From Bathynomus jamesi (taxonomy: Eukaryota; Arthropoda; Malacostraca; Isopoda; Cirolanidae), in NCBI GenBank assembly GCA_023014485.1, contig JAJOZX010002363.1, forward strand, positions 72,501-136,500: 64,000 bases of DNA, in the 5' to 3' direction. Positions 9,539-19,018 of the stretch are shown here, in pieces (the first letter of the stretch is position 1; the number at the start of each line of letters is the position of its first letter). Below the pieces are notes generated by a model. It saw only the letters and a list, made by a program, of their open reading frames with translations. It had not been told where the DNA came from and did not search any database. The translations under genes were made by a program, and so were the position numbers.

Positions 9539-12500
9539 TAGTCCAGGCAATTTGTAGTTAGACCTGGGCAAAATTGCTTCAGAAGCTTTCTAAACTGTTT
9601 CCAGCTCAGGAACCATTGCCGAATAACATATCCAAAATCCGACAAAATTGGACCCCGGGAACACCCCCAAAAATGGAATTCAAAATGGCGGACTGGATGT
9701 TTCCTACGAAAAAAAAAATATATATAATTTACGCTTTTATTTATAGAGATACATTTGATGCTTTTTCTTTCAGTTGTAATGTTTTAAATAATTCAACAAT
9801 ATACAACACAACCAGTTATTACGCAAATATAATGTTATATAGCTTTTTACAGATTTTTATAATCAATAATACAACAATTATTTTTTTCCCAGTTTCAAGT
9901 TATGTTCATTACAGAAGAAGTGATACCTGGTCACAAACATACAGAAATTAATCTCTTCATCACTATCATCGGATAGATTACCGGTACTTGGGTTGTTATC
10001 GCAACCACTGATTTGGCACTCGCCACAAGCGGCTGAACAGGGCATTCCATTACGCTTGCATCCACATCTTGAAGTAGCACATTTCGTCTTGCAGGAGCAG
10101 CGGATCATGTTGAGTAGATAATTTGGAGCTGGTGGCTTGTCGCAGGCTGTAGGGTAGTAGGAATTATTCTTTACATACCAACCCCACTGTTCTGCATCGA
10201 TCTTCTCTTCTGTAGACTTCCAGATTAGTATTTGAAAGTATGTGCGAAAGCTGTGGTACTTTGTGGACGCATCGGTAGGTGGCAAACGTTCGGGTGTAAC
10301 AAAAGATTTAGCTGTAGCTACCTTTTCAACTAACATTCGATGACGTAGTGCGTTAGTGGATTCAAGTGTTTTGCAGCCATACAACAGAAGCATTGCCTTT
10401 TTTCCAGCGGCTTCAATGTCAGAGTGTTGGCAACAATCAGAACAGAATGTATTTGCAACTGAACGGAGTTCAGCCACCTTCATCAGTGTGTCGAATGCTT
10501 TGGCTTTACCGATCGAAAAAATTCTGGATGTGCTATCACAGCCCGTGAAAGCATGCACAAACAGAAGATACTTGCAGATGTCATTGCCTAACAATGATTG
10601 AATGCTGAGAATATCATACACAGGATTAGGAGATGGTCCCCGTCTTATATCGCTGCGATAGTACAACTTGAAACCACTGTCCTTGGCATGGTACAGAAGG
10701 AGAATCAGCAAGTCGGTGTCTTCCCCTATTACTGTTGTAGTTGCATTTTCTGATGAGGAAACTGCTGCACGAACGATGTCCACATCAGCATCCCCATCTG
10801 CGTTGTGAACAGTACACCCGTGCTTCTTCAACATCTCACCTACGAGGGAAATAAATGCTTGCTTGTTGTTTTCATTAGCCAAGAAGTGTTCCTTCTGGCC
10901 AACAAACTTCATGCTTGGACTGAGATTCACATTTCTGCTTGTCTTGGTGCTGCGTCTTCTGTGGGTCATGTCCTTGATCGTAGGAGAGCTGCTGTAGCCA
11001 TCAAAAACAATGATTGCTTTTCCATATGTTTTCAGAGTGAAATCGGCATATGAGTTGGCGATGCTGTCATATGTTTCATCTTGACGCCAGGAAACACGAT
11101 GTAGTAGAGATCCACCATCCAATACGTACTGGTCTGTGCACTGAATTTCTTGAACTTCTTCCATGCGTAAAGTGTCAGTGTATTTGATTATTGCATGAGC
11201 TAGCTGAGACTTATCGGGTTTCCTCAAGATACTTCGTGATTCGAACAATGCAGGAGGATATGCACACAGTTCGTAACACATGACATCTTCAAGATTCATG
11301 TCTCCGCCAGTGGCAACAGTCATCATTCTCTGAAACAGTAGTGCAGGATCTACTTCTATATCTGAAGCATCAGTGATCACAACGGCAGAAGCAGATCCTA
11401 GTGTTTTCACTTTGTCAGATCTTTTGGCAGAATATGTAAAGGCTTGTTTCCCAATCATTTTTACGACAATGTTCGTACCGATTGAATGCAATTGATGAAC
11501 GTTAACTCCAGGATCAGCAGTTAGCCCTGTTACAATGTTGCAGATACCCGAGGTAGAATGGAATGAGGATAAGGATTCCAGACGTTCAAGTACTTTCTTC
11601 ATGTCATTACTGTCCCTGATTTGTCTACTTCCCCTCATTTCCTTGTGCTGTTCACTACTTTCCAACAAAACTCTGGTATATTCCTGCATTGCTAAGTTAT
11701 AAGTGGAACACAGAGGCATAGAAAAGAGCCACGTTGTCCTTTGGATGTCTGTAAATCCACTTCCGCGTGTCAGTCCGCCTCTGCTTTTCAGGGAACGCAT
11801 TAGTACTTGTTCTATCACCAGGTCTGTGCCGAGTCCGGCCCATAATCTGTCGCTTCTTCTTACCACAAACTTACCTTCCTGGAACATTTTGTTAACGGCT
11901 GGATTTTCAGAAGGCAAACTTAACATTTTCTGCAGGTACAGGTATATCGATTTCAGGTAATTGTGATGTCCGGCTGCTGCAATTATGGGGATGGTCTCCA
12001 GCATAGCTTGCAAGTGCAAATCCCACGAGCCGGTTCTGTCTGCTGTTATCAAGGAACGTGCAATGTTGATCATTCGCTGATCTATTCCAACCAGAGTTGA
12101 CTTGTTTGCGAAGTAGATTGTAGGTCAGTTTTCTTCGCATCCAAAGTGGTAGCAATCTGAGACAATGCATTCGAAGATTCCACATCCTCAACTGATTGTT
12201 TGGCGGTCATAACATCGTCGAGCAGGTCACAAGCTTCCTTATGGAGGTCATGAGGAGTTCCATCTTCATTACGAGGGAAAACGTCTGCGACTAGTAAGGT
12301 ACTAAGAGCTGCATCTACTATCATATGACCACGTATCGCTCTTGAAACAGCTTTTCCAGACATCATGTGTTGCACGGCATTTGGTCCGTATATTTCTTGA
12401 AGTACTTCAGACAATCCTGAACCATTCATAAGAGTACCGACTGCTCCCAAAAGATTCATCAGAGTGTGAAATGATCCCAGCATTAAAACAATGTCCTGCA

Positions 12501-14852
12501 GGTCTCTCTGTTCATTGATGATTTGGGAAGCTTTCCAGAACAAAGGCTGATCAAAGGTAATAATGCATGGGACTTTTTGATCGCGTGCTATCTTGCTCAA
12601 ATATAGTAATGTCGAAAATATGCAGGTCATGTCAGTTGGCGACATATCTATGATGGGAAGGAACGTGATCGACGCCACACCTGGATGTGAGACACTTGAT
12701 CCACCGTGAATTGCCTGCATTGTTCCGGACCAACTTGGACCTGATCTTTCTGCTGAAGATATCTGCCAGAGAAGACTAAGTCGACTTATGGTGGCAGTGG
12801 GTACTGGAAGTTCGAGGAATGAGATGTCCCTCAACATGCTTCTCGCGTGTCTATATTCCCTAATGTCAACGGTTGCAATCTTCTTAATGTCATTGTCACC
12901 ACATTACGCCTGTGAATAGAAGGGTGGATCTTGATCTTCGGAGTTATTGCGGCAATCATACCCATTCCATGAAAGGTATTCTTCCCATCCAAAGTGCAGA
13001 CATCATGATCGACGTTATCTGCTGCTAGAAGGACTGCAGTGTTTTCATCACCAGTAAAAGAGCCAGACCCACTTGCCAGCGCCGCGTTTCTTTCGAATCT
13101 TGTTACTTCTGCATACGACGAACAGTAACCCAGTTGATGGAGAACGTCAATAAGGTACCTTGACCTAAAGTTGTGGTGTAGCTGAACCGACAAACCGATC
13201 TGTAGTGGACATAGTAATCCTCTAGGACGGGTTGCTTGCATAATGCTCTGCTCAATTGCACCTATTTTTCTTGAAACATCCTGTCCCGCAAATGCTTTTG
13301 ATAATAGCAATTTCAGACTTTTGGGAATGTAATCAAGAGCACTTTCTGCAGTGATGTCATTTGGAGATGGATACACATCTTTTCTAGGCGAGTCGACAGA
13401 CTTGATATCACTTCTGATTATTTTTGCAGCAGCTTCTACTAGGTAAATCTTCTGTAGCTCTATATCTATATCACATTCTTTCGACTTTTTGTGATAATCT
13501 ATAAGAATTTCATTAGCTGTCTCTCGTAGTGTTACTACATCTGCCTTCCACTTTCACCTGATATTATGATCTTGTCTCCGTAACGTTCTAAAAGCTTTCT
13601 CTTCATGTGCCTGCGTTCGTAGACAGAGCTCTGACTTCCTTGAAGATATTCCTCCATTTTGGAAATTAGGTCTCCAATCAACAGTTGTTCATCATCATTC
13701 TCTTCCAGGTAAGCACAGGTCTGAAGGAATGCTTGGTGTTGCTCTTCATTAGTTGGTCTCCCTTTCTTCGAATTATGATCGTCGGAGGAGTATGCGCGAG
13801 GAATGTTTTTTCCACTTCGAAAATTTACGCTGCAGGTGTGATGGTAGACACAATCTGCAGCAGGAAGATCACGAAGATAATACTCCAGACGGCCTTTTAC
13901 ATTAAACGACCATTCATCGCAGCGGCTTTCACAGCTCTGATTTTGGTTTGTTTGGAAAAAAGTCCACAAAGGTATCACAAAACAAACAGTGAGTAGCACT
14001 GGAAAATGCGTATTCATGAAAACGAGCACTTTTCCTTGGTATTGCCTCGGCTGCGGTCTGTCGCTTCTTTATTTCAATGGTCTTTTTATCCGTAAACCTT
14101 TTCCTACATACAAGGTGAACACTTATTCCAGCTGTTGCAACAACATCGCTTCCACGGCTGCGGCTGGATGCATTTATACCATCTGCTCCTTTTTGCGAGA
14201 TGTGAACCACTTCCTGTCCGCTGTCCAATTTCTCCTTACAAATCACGCACAATTCTTCAGGGGTCTGCATTCTTGAAGGCGGACGCACACCGAGTCAGCC
14301 GTACACCGAGTCAGTCTGAAACAGAAAACACAAATTAATAAACTGTGTTGCAGTATTTAAAAGGAGTACATAATAACAGTTTTAAAGAAAATGACAAGCA
14401 CAAATACGCAGATTTGATAGTGGGTAGTAGGAATTAAAGAGTTGTATATAATATAAGTTTATAAAGATGTAGCAATGTCCATTCTCACATACACTCCATA
14501 CAGTATATTTTATTTACATTACGTGACGTCATAGTTTAATATTAGCCGCCTAATACAATTTTTAGTGTCATATAGGTTAATTTAGAAACGAAAATGTGTT
14601 TTAAAACATTTTACTGATCAAGAAAAACGTCATAACTCTCTCTACAAAGCGAAATTAAAATTTATTGTATTTCGTAGGAAACTGCCAGTCCGCCATTTTG
14701 AATTTCATTTTTGGGGGTGTTCCCGGGGTCCAATTTTGTCGGATTTTGGATATGTTATTCTGCAATGGTTCCTGAGCTGGAAACAGTTTAGAAAGCTTCT
14801 GAAGCAATTTTGCCCAGGTTGAAGCTATTTTTGCTCTAGATTGCCTGGACTA
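9539..14852 (-). mobile_element. Academ-like DNA transposon inserted in left-arm ORF A
   Basis: The 5,314-bp element starts TAGTCCAGGCAAT and ends with its complement. A 3-bp CTA is duplicated at 9536-9538 and 14853-14855. The right arm shows the exact empty site (around 16108-16116), so the boundaries are certain. Subterminal inverted repeats (9562-9700 against 14690-14819) share ACCTGGGCAAAATTGC and a long block ending in CAAAATGGCGGAC. A 3-bp duplication and a large protein with an XPG/FEN-like nuclease domain fit the Academ superfamily (the XPG lineage). The class is inferred from memory of the family. Confidence 0.75.
9878..14288 (-). pseudogene. Academ-like transposase with XPG-like nuclease and Tesmin/CXC domains
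   Basis: About 1,400 codons in five overlapping pieces: 14288-13929, 14029-13535, 13376-12831, 12837-12082 and 12073-9878. In order they show a Cys-rich N-terminus (CVICKEKL, HLVCRKRF, HCLFCDTF), an unassigned middle (FDQPLFWKA, LGSFHTLMN, SGKAVSRAIRGH), and a PIN/FEN-type nuclease with acidic motifs VFDGYSS, DADVDIV, GEDTDLLILL and FTGCDSTSR (about 10500-11000). A Tesmin/TSO1 CXC zinc domain closes it (CSCKTKCATSRCGCKRNG, about 10020-10110). The pieces join by shifts near 13950, 13540, 12835 and 12078, so this copy is broken. Nuclease motifs are what is seen; transposase role is inferred from position inside TIRs. Confidence 0.75.
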
Positions 14853-15283
14853 CTAAATTATCTTTGATTCGTTTTGGTAAAATTGAGTAAACTGCAGCCT
14901 TTGTTTCCTGATCAGAAACTCTCCGTCTTTTTCTGGTATGGTGCAAGGTTTCGTTGCAACCATATTCACTGCTCGAGTCTACTTCACAGTCGTTGTCTTC
15001 TAATCTAGATTTACACTCTTCACTAATGCATTCAATGGGTGAATAATCGTCTTGGTTGATATTATTGACACCACAATCGAGAGGGCTCACTGGGGTAACG
15101 GACACTTCAGGTAATGGTGGGGGCGCTTGAGGTGGGTCGGGGACAATCTCCTGAGGTTGCCCTTGTGGCGGGGAAAATATTGTGTGGAGGTAATTATGTG
15201 CTGCTTCTAAGTCAGCAAAACGGGCTTTATGTAACACAGTGGCAACTAATAATGATTTATGCAAAGATGCACCAGCTCTTCTG
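14853..15283 (-). pseudogene. ORF A, left-arm copy, broken at both ends
   Basis: From the RRAGASLHKSL segment onward this matches the right-arm ORF A, apart from one Ala/Pro difference in the proline-rich stretch. The 5' end is lost at the palindrome junction (15283), so the first 28 or so residues and the promoter are missing. The last codons are separated by the Academ-like insertion and lie at 9493-9538. This copy cannot make the normal protein. Confidence 0.8.
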
Positions 15284-15682
15284 TTTGTAAATATATATAT
15301 AGCTTGAATATTTCTTTTATTAAATAAATCATGTATCAATTAACGTTTCACTTTCTCCTTTGTGTGTGTGCGTGTGTGCGCGCGCGTGTGTGTGTGTGTG
15401 TGTGTGTGCACAGGTGAAAGAACAGCAGCGTGATTCATGCTACTACCTGGAAATCTCCTGCGTGGAGCTTGATAATGACGTCAGAACGACATTGTATAAA
15501 GGCAGGCGAAACTTTCACTTTAACTCATTACAAGATTGGAAATAGAGGATAGAGTCGTGTTAGTTAGCTCTCTGTGCCTTGACCAATTCCTAGGTGGTGA
15601 ACATGATATCTGACGTTCCAAACGGGTTTGAAGTACACAAGTTGATAAATATATCGCTCGGTAAAATTGCATCCAGACGTTC
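15284..15682. other. Central spacer of the palindrome
   Basis: These 399 bp separate the arms. The spacer holds a GT/GC-rich alternating purine-pyrimidine tract (15360-15412), a TATA box and the 5' end of ORF A, which is present only on the right side. The spacer therefore looks like the true upstream region of the A-F block in the right arm, with the left arm copy joined to it after losing its own 5' end. Confidence 0.8.
15495..15500 (+). promoter_or_regulatory. Candidate TATA box upstream of ORF A
   Basis: TATAAA lies 103 bp before the ATG of ORF A (15603), in the context TTGTATAAAGGCAGG. A start about 25-30 bp downstream would give a leader of roughly 75 nt. No other promoter-like site is seen between the spacer and ORF F, so the six ORFs could share one transcript, but that is inference. 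Confidence 0.4.
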
Positions 15683-16151
15683 CAGAAGAGCTGGTGCATC
15701 TTTACATAAATCATTATTAGTTGCCACTGTGTTACATAAAGCCCGTTTTGCTGACTTAGAAGCAGCACATAATTACCTCCACACAATATTTTCCCCGCCA
15801 CAAGGGCAACCTCAGGAGATTGTCCCCGACCCACCTCAAGCGCCCGCACCATTACCTGAAGTGTCCGTTACCCCAGTGAGCCCTCTCGATTGTGGTGTCA
15901 ATAATATCAACCAAGACGATTATTCACCCATTGAATGCATTAGTGAAGAGTGTAAATCTAGATTAGAAGACAACGACTGTGAAGTAGACTCGAGCAGTGA
16001 ATATGGTTGCAACGAAACCTTGCACCATACCAGAAAAAGACGGAGAGTTTCTGATCAGGAAACAAAGGCTGCAGTTTACTCAATTTTACCAAAACGAATC
16101 AAAGATAATTTAGAACATGAACAATGCTCAGGCTGTTATTTTAGCGACTAA
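15603..16151 (+). CDS. ORF A, right-arm copy (unknown protein, 182 aa)
   Basis: I do not recognise this protein. The first ATG (MISDVPNGFE) is chosen because the frame upstream has only GTG codons. Residues about 25-60 are basic to helical (RRSRRAGASLHKSLL, LHKARFADLEAAHNYL). A proline-rich acidic linker follows (QGQPQEIVPDPPQAPAPLPE), then a Glu/Asp/Cys-rich stretch, then a strongly basic HTRKRRRVS motif near residue 150 that could be a nuclear localisation signal. It is the first ORF of a same-strand block and lies 79 bp upstream of ORF B. No membrane segment or signal peptide is seen. Confidence 0.6.
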   Translation: MISDVPNGFEVHKLINISLGKIASRRSRRAGASLHKSLLVATVLHKARFADLEAAHNYLHTIFSPPQGQPQEIVPDPPQAPAPLPEVSVTPVSPLDCGVNNINQDDYSPIECISEECKSRLEDNDCEVDSSSEYGCNETLHHTRKRRRVSDQETKAAVYSILPKRIKDNLEHEQCSGCYFSD

Positions 16152-16229
16152 AATTTTGTGTTGATGTGGATTCGATCTTACCTCTTGTCGGTGTTCTGAG
16201 CAGACAGGCAAACGACGAGATTTTGCAGC

Positions 16230-16391
16230 ATGGAAGATGACTACATAACTTCTCTAGTGATCAACTTGGAATCCTTGAATTTCTATAAAATCAGTCCAGA
16301 CGGTCTTCGTCTCGAATCTATTTTAAAACCGGTATTAATTCGTGAACGTAGGCTAAAAGTATTTAATAGAATGCTTTCTTTAAAGTATTAG
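16230..16391 (+). CDS. ORF B, right-arm copy (unknown protein, 53 aa)
   Basis: Short frame MEDDYITSLV to RMLSLKY with an ATGG start context. It is kept open in both arms and sits in line with the flanking ORFs. The middle is charged and looks helical (LIRERRLKVFNRM). Function unknown; its size leaves real doubt that it is translated. Confidence 0.4.
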   Translation: MEDDYITSLVINLESLNFYKISPDGLRLESILKPVLIRERRLKVFNRMLSLKY

Positions 16392-16584
16392 GTTACTGTT
16401 GTTTGTGATCACCAAATCTATGCATTTGTTTTTTTCTTGTGTTTTCTGTTATTTCTTGTGTTAACATAATTTCAATTGTTAACTTATTTATCACGTGTTT
16501 TTAAATATATATGTCTTGAATATAATCATTGATGTGTCTATTGTTAACTCGTACACTTCGGTTGAAAATGTAAATGTCGTCATC

Positions 16585-16773
16585 ATGGACAATCTTAAGT
16601 ATTTTTATCACTATATTAATGTATATCATGATGAGGCTCGTAGTGAGGTTGTGGCTAGTGCCCTGCGTGAGTTTTTAGCAGACTTTAGAGACGAGTATCG
16701 TTTGCTGGGCAGAAAGGAAAAATATGAGCATATGTTCCTCTCAAACAGTGCGCCGGAGTGTGAAGATGTTTAG
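16585..16773 (+). CDS. ORF C, right-arm copy (unknown protein, 62 aa)
   Basis: Starts at the first ATG (MDNLKYFYHYINVYHDEAR), which has G at +4. The protein is rich in charged and aromatic residues and likely helical (EVVASALREFLADFRDEYRLL). The frame is open from about 16495 without an ATG. It ends 14 bp before ORF D. I know no relative. Confidence 0.5.
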   Translation: MDNLKYFYHYINVYHDEARSEVVASALREFLADFRDEYRLLGRKEKYEHMFLSNSAPECEDV

Positions 16774-16787
16774 TAAAACATTATAAA

Positions 16788-17048
16788 ATGTGCCTAGTTC
16801 GTGAAAATTATCCTGAGGGAAACTGTCTGGTGCGTAGTCTGGTAGTGATAAAACCGAAATTAATTCTTGTACCGGAAAAACACCTACCCAATATGTACAA
16901 CAATTCGCCGCACACGTTGATTATGGTGCGACTCGCTGATCATACGAGTTCGAACAAGCCCATTCACGTATCATCGAGTCAGCCGCCCATCGAACCGTTC
17001 CTGCCTACCTGCGTGCCTCACACGGCTCATAGTTATCTCAGAGCTTGA
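16788..17048 (+). CDS. ORF D, right-arm copy (unknown protein, 86 aa)
   Basis: MCLVRENYPEGNCLVR opens a small protein with a beta-rich first half (LVVIKPKLILVP) and a Pro/Ser/His-rich C-terminus (SSSQPPIEPFLPTCVPHTAH). No motif or transmembrane segment is convincing. Its stop falls 29 bp before the first ATG of ORF E, and the E frame already overlaps it without an ATG. Confidence 0.55.
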   Translation: MCLVRENYPEGNCLVRSLVVIKPKLILVPEKHLPNMYNNSPHTLIMVRLADHTSSNKPIHVSSSQPPIEPFLPTCVPHTAHSYLRA

Positions 17049-17077
17049 ACCGAGTGGACGCGCGCTCCTCGAATACG

Positions 17078-17797
17078 ATGGAACTTCCTTTGAGCAGCAT
17101 TCTCAACGCCTCGTACGATGTGTCCGTGACGAAATCGTTGCGCGTGTTCAGGCGTAAATCCGGTACCGTTAGCTATGTACTGGAAACGGAATGTAGAAAA
17201 ACAAACAAACGGGTTTATTTAAGTGTCGAGGAGATGAATAGAATCTTCGTGATAGTTGAGAAGTGGAGTGAAGATCGTTATAAAATACCTGCTAACGTAG
17301 GTACAAGAAGAGAGCAGATTAGTGACGCACCCTCATACGCCGTTGTATGTACGTTGTGTATAAATAACGATCGGCCATGCATTGATATACGGCTGATGTG
17401 GAAGAATGCTTCTGATAATAACGCTCTTGTTCCTACGCGAAACCGTTTCATCCTCGACAGAATGTTTGAAATCGTCGGATTCCGCAAGCTGAAACCTATA
17501 TTAGACGCGCGTGTTACGGATATGCTTTATTTTGATACAGTACTTGAATACGCATACACCGCTCTGCTCGATGGGTTTACCGAGTGTAGGGCTGAACAAG
17601 GTGAGAATGGTCTAGAGATGGACGTTTATTTAAAAAGTTTAGACTCTTTGAAATACCATGAACTTTGGTACAAAGCAATTGATCGGTACAAGGCTGAGCT
17701 CACCTACACCGTTCACCCTGAAGAACTATTTCTTTATATAACGAGCAGTTGTCGTAACGATTTAGAAGATTATTTCAATTGCCGATATGTTGAGTGA
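17078..17797 (+). CDS. ORF E, right-arm copy (unknown protein, 239 aa)
   Basis: The largest ORF of the block. It starts at the only early ATG (MELPLSSILNASYDVSV). Residues about 20-65 alternate beta-like and basic segments (LRVFRRKSGTVSYVLE, KTNKRVYLSVEEMNRI), which faintly recall PC4-type single-strand DNA-binding folds. A cysteine group follows (VVCTLCINNDRPC), then a helical C-terminal half (DTVLEYAYTALLDGF, YHELWYKAIDRYKAEL). The PC4 idea is a weak visual impression. Both arm copies are open over 720 bases with no stop, so the protein was under selection until recently or the duplication is young. Confidence 0.65.
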   Translation: MELPLSSILNASYDVSVTKSLRVFRRKSGTVSYVLETECRKTNKRVYLSVEEMNRIFVIVEKWSEDRYKIPANVGTRREQISDAPSYAVVCTLCINNDRPCIDIRLMWKNASDNNALVPTRNRFILDRMFEIVGFRKLKPILDARVTDMLYFDTVLEYAYTALLDGFTECRAEQGENGLEMDVYLKSLDSLKYHELWYKAIDRYKAELTYTVHPEELFLYITSSCRNDLEDYFNCRYVE

Positions 17798-18032
17798 AGA
17801 CGAGTTCACGAGTGAAAAGCTCGGGTCGGTAGAAATAAACCCTCGATTGGAAAAGCGTGTTTATAAACTTGTGTTTAATAATGTAGCTAACGATGAACTC
17901 TTTGTGCGTGCTTTTGATTGTATTCTAGACGTATTTAAAGATGACTTACCGACCGGATGTAAAGTGGGAACAAAAACAGTACTGAACGATATGAAAGCCC
18001 TTCATATCGAGTACAGGTTTCCCTATACTTAA
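17787..18032 (+). CDS. ORF F, right-arm copy (unknown protein, 81 aa)
   Basis: Its ATG lies inside the last codons of ORF E, giving an 11-bp overlap in another frame, typical of compact viral genomes rather than of animal genes. The protein starts MLSEDEFTSEKLGSVEI and looks mostly alpha/beta (RVYKLVFNNVANDELFVRAF). No family recognised. Confidence 0.6.
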   Translation: MLSEDEFTSEKLGSVEINPRLEKRVYKLVFNNVANDELFVRAFDCILDVFKDDLPTGCKVGTKTVLNDMKALHIEYRFPYT

Positions 18033-18094
18033 AGCGGTGAAATATTATTAAACCGCATATACTGCGTAATGCAGAGCAATAATGATGTAATTGT

Positions 18095-18116
18095 AAACTC
18101 GATTAAGTGCGAGTTT
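18095..18116 (+). other. Stem-loop after ORF F
   Basis: AAACTCG, 8-nt loop, CGAGTTT: a perfect 7-bp stem 63 bp after the ORF F stop, followed by TAGTATTTTGAAAAAAAAG. It could mark an RNA 3' end. It is mirrored in the left arm. Confidence 0.4.
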
Positions 18117-18169
18117 AGTATTTTGAAAAAAAAGTGAAATGTATTTATATATTTAACATATTTGTGTGA

Positions 18170-18286
18170 TATTTCTCCTGTACTGTTATATTGAAGGATA
18201 TGCATATTCCTCGTTCATATTTCTATTATTATTGATCATTCAAATGTATATTTATTTCTATATATCTCCATAATTGTGTGCGTGCG

Positions 18287-18317
<31 letters not shown>

Positions 18318-18560
18318 ATTTTTTTGATTATATGCATATTCCTCGTTCATATTTCTATTATTATTGATCATTCAAATGTATATTTATTTTCTATATATCT
18401 CCATAATTGTGTGGTGTGTGTGTGTGTGCGTGTGTGTGTGTGTATATTTCTCCTGTACTGTTATATTGACGGATATATGATTATATGCGTATTCCTCGTT
18501 CATATTTCTATTATTATTGATCATTCAAATGTATATTTATTTTCTATATATTTATAATAA
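18170..18560. repeat. VNTR with internal (GT)n, right arm
   Basis: About three units of the same repeat found at 6950-7490, in inverted orientation, with (GT)n tracts at 18275-18317 and 18411-18442. Confidence 0.85.
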
Positions 18561-18689
18561 AAAGAATGATGCAATGTTGTTTTACTTAATTCTTTTGGTT
18601 AATTATATCATGTTACGCCTTCTAAACCTACTAGCGGAATTCTAAACCAACTATTAAGAAAATAAATGGTACAATCTGGCAAATGTGTA

Positions 18690-18815
18690 CCTGAGCAATG
18701 GTATCTGGCAACTCTCCATAATAATGTATACAATTAAAACGGTATCTGGCACCTCTCCATAATAATGTATACAATAAAGTGGTATCTGGCAACTCAACCT
18801 GAACAAGCCATTTAC
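18690..18815. repeat. 41-bp minisatellite, right arm only
   Basis: Three copies of a unit with GGTATCTGGCAACTC and CCATAATAATGTATAC. The whole stretch 18560-18810 is missing at the matching place in the left arm (about 6945). The TATCTGGCAACTC core recurs at the outer end of both arms. Confidence 0.75.
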
Positions 18816-18826
18816 ACCTTCTAAGC

Positions 18827-19018
18827 CAGTGGTTCTTAACCTTTTTACTACCATGCCCCCTCTAGGAATTGGTCCTTCCCTCCACGCCCCCCTTCAATCA
18901 AAATAACATTCTCAATAACTTCTCAATATTAGCCCATGCTCTCGTTAAGAGAATAACAAATACAATTAGAGAAATTCCTGTTTCTAGGGGGGCGCGCCCC
19001 CCAGGTTAAGAACCACTG
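18827..19018. mobile_element. hAT-type MITE, 192 bp
   Basis: Ends CAGTGGTTCTTAACC and GGTTAAGAACCACTG. TTCTAAGC is duplicated at 18819-18826 and 19019-19026. The left arm lacks it. No coding capacity. Confidence 0.9.

Larger units (their letters stand above)
1..15283. repeat. Left arm of giant inverted repeat
   Basis: The sequence read from 15283 down to 1 is the reverse complement of 15683 up to 23220. Matching stretches include the ORF block (7618-9419 against 16230-18032), the repeat cluster, both outer TATA regions and the terminal PvuII-type motif. Arm-specific insertions account for most of the length difference: a mariner (1589-5520) and an Academ-like element (9539-14852) lie only here. 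In the ORF block the arms are at least 99% alike by eye. Position 1 pairs with 23220, so the true left boundary may lie outside the window. Confidence 0.95.

Noticed and set aside
9574..9951. 125-aa plus-strand frame at the left end of the Academ-like element
   Set aside because: It begins in the terminal inverted repeat and runs into AT-rich non-coding sequence; opposite to the transposase gene.
15603..18032. A-F block as a densovirus or other named virus
   Set aside because: No replication helicase, polymerase, capsid or other hallmark protein is visible, so I give no virus name.
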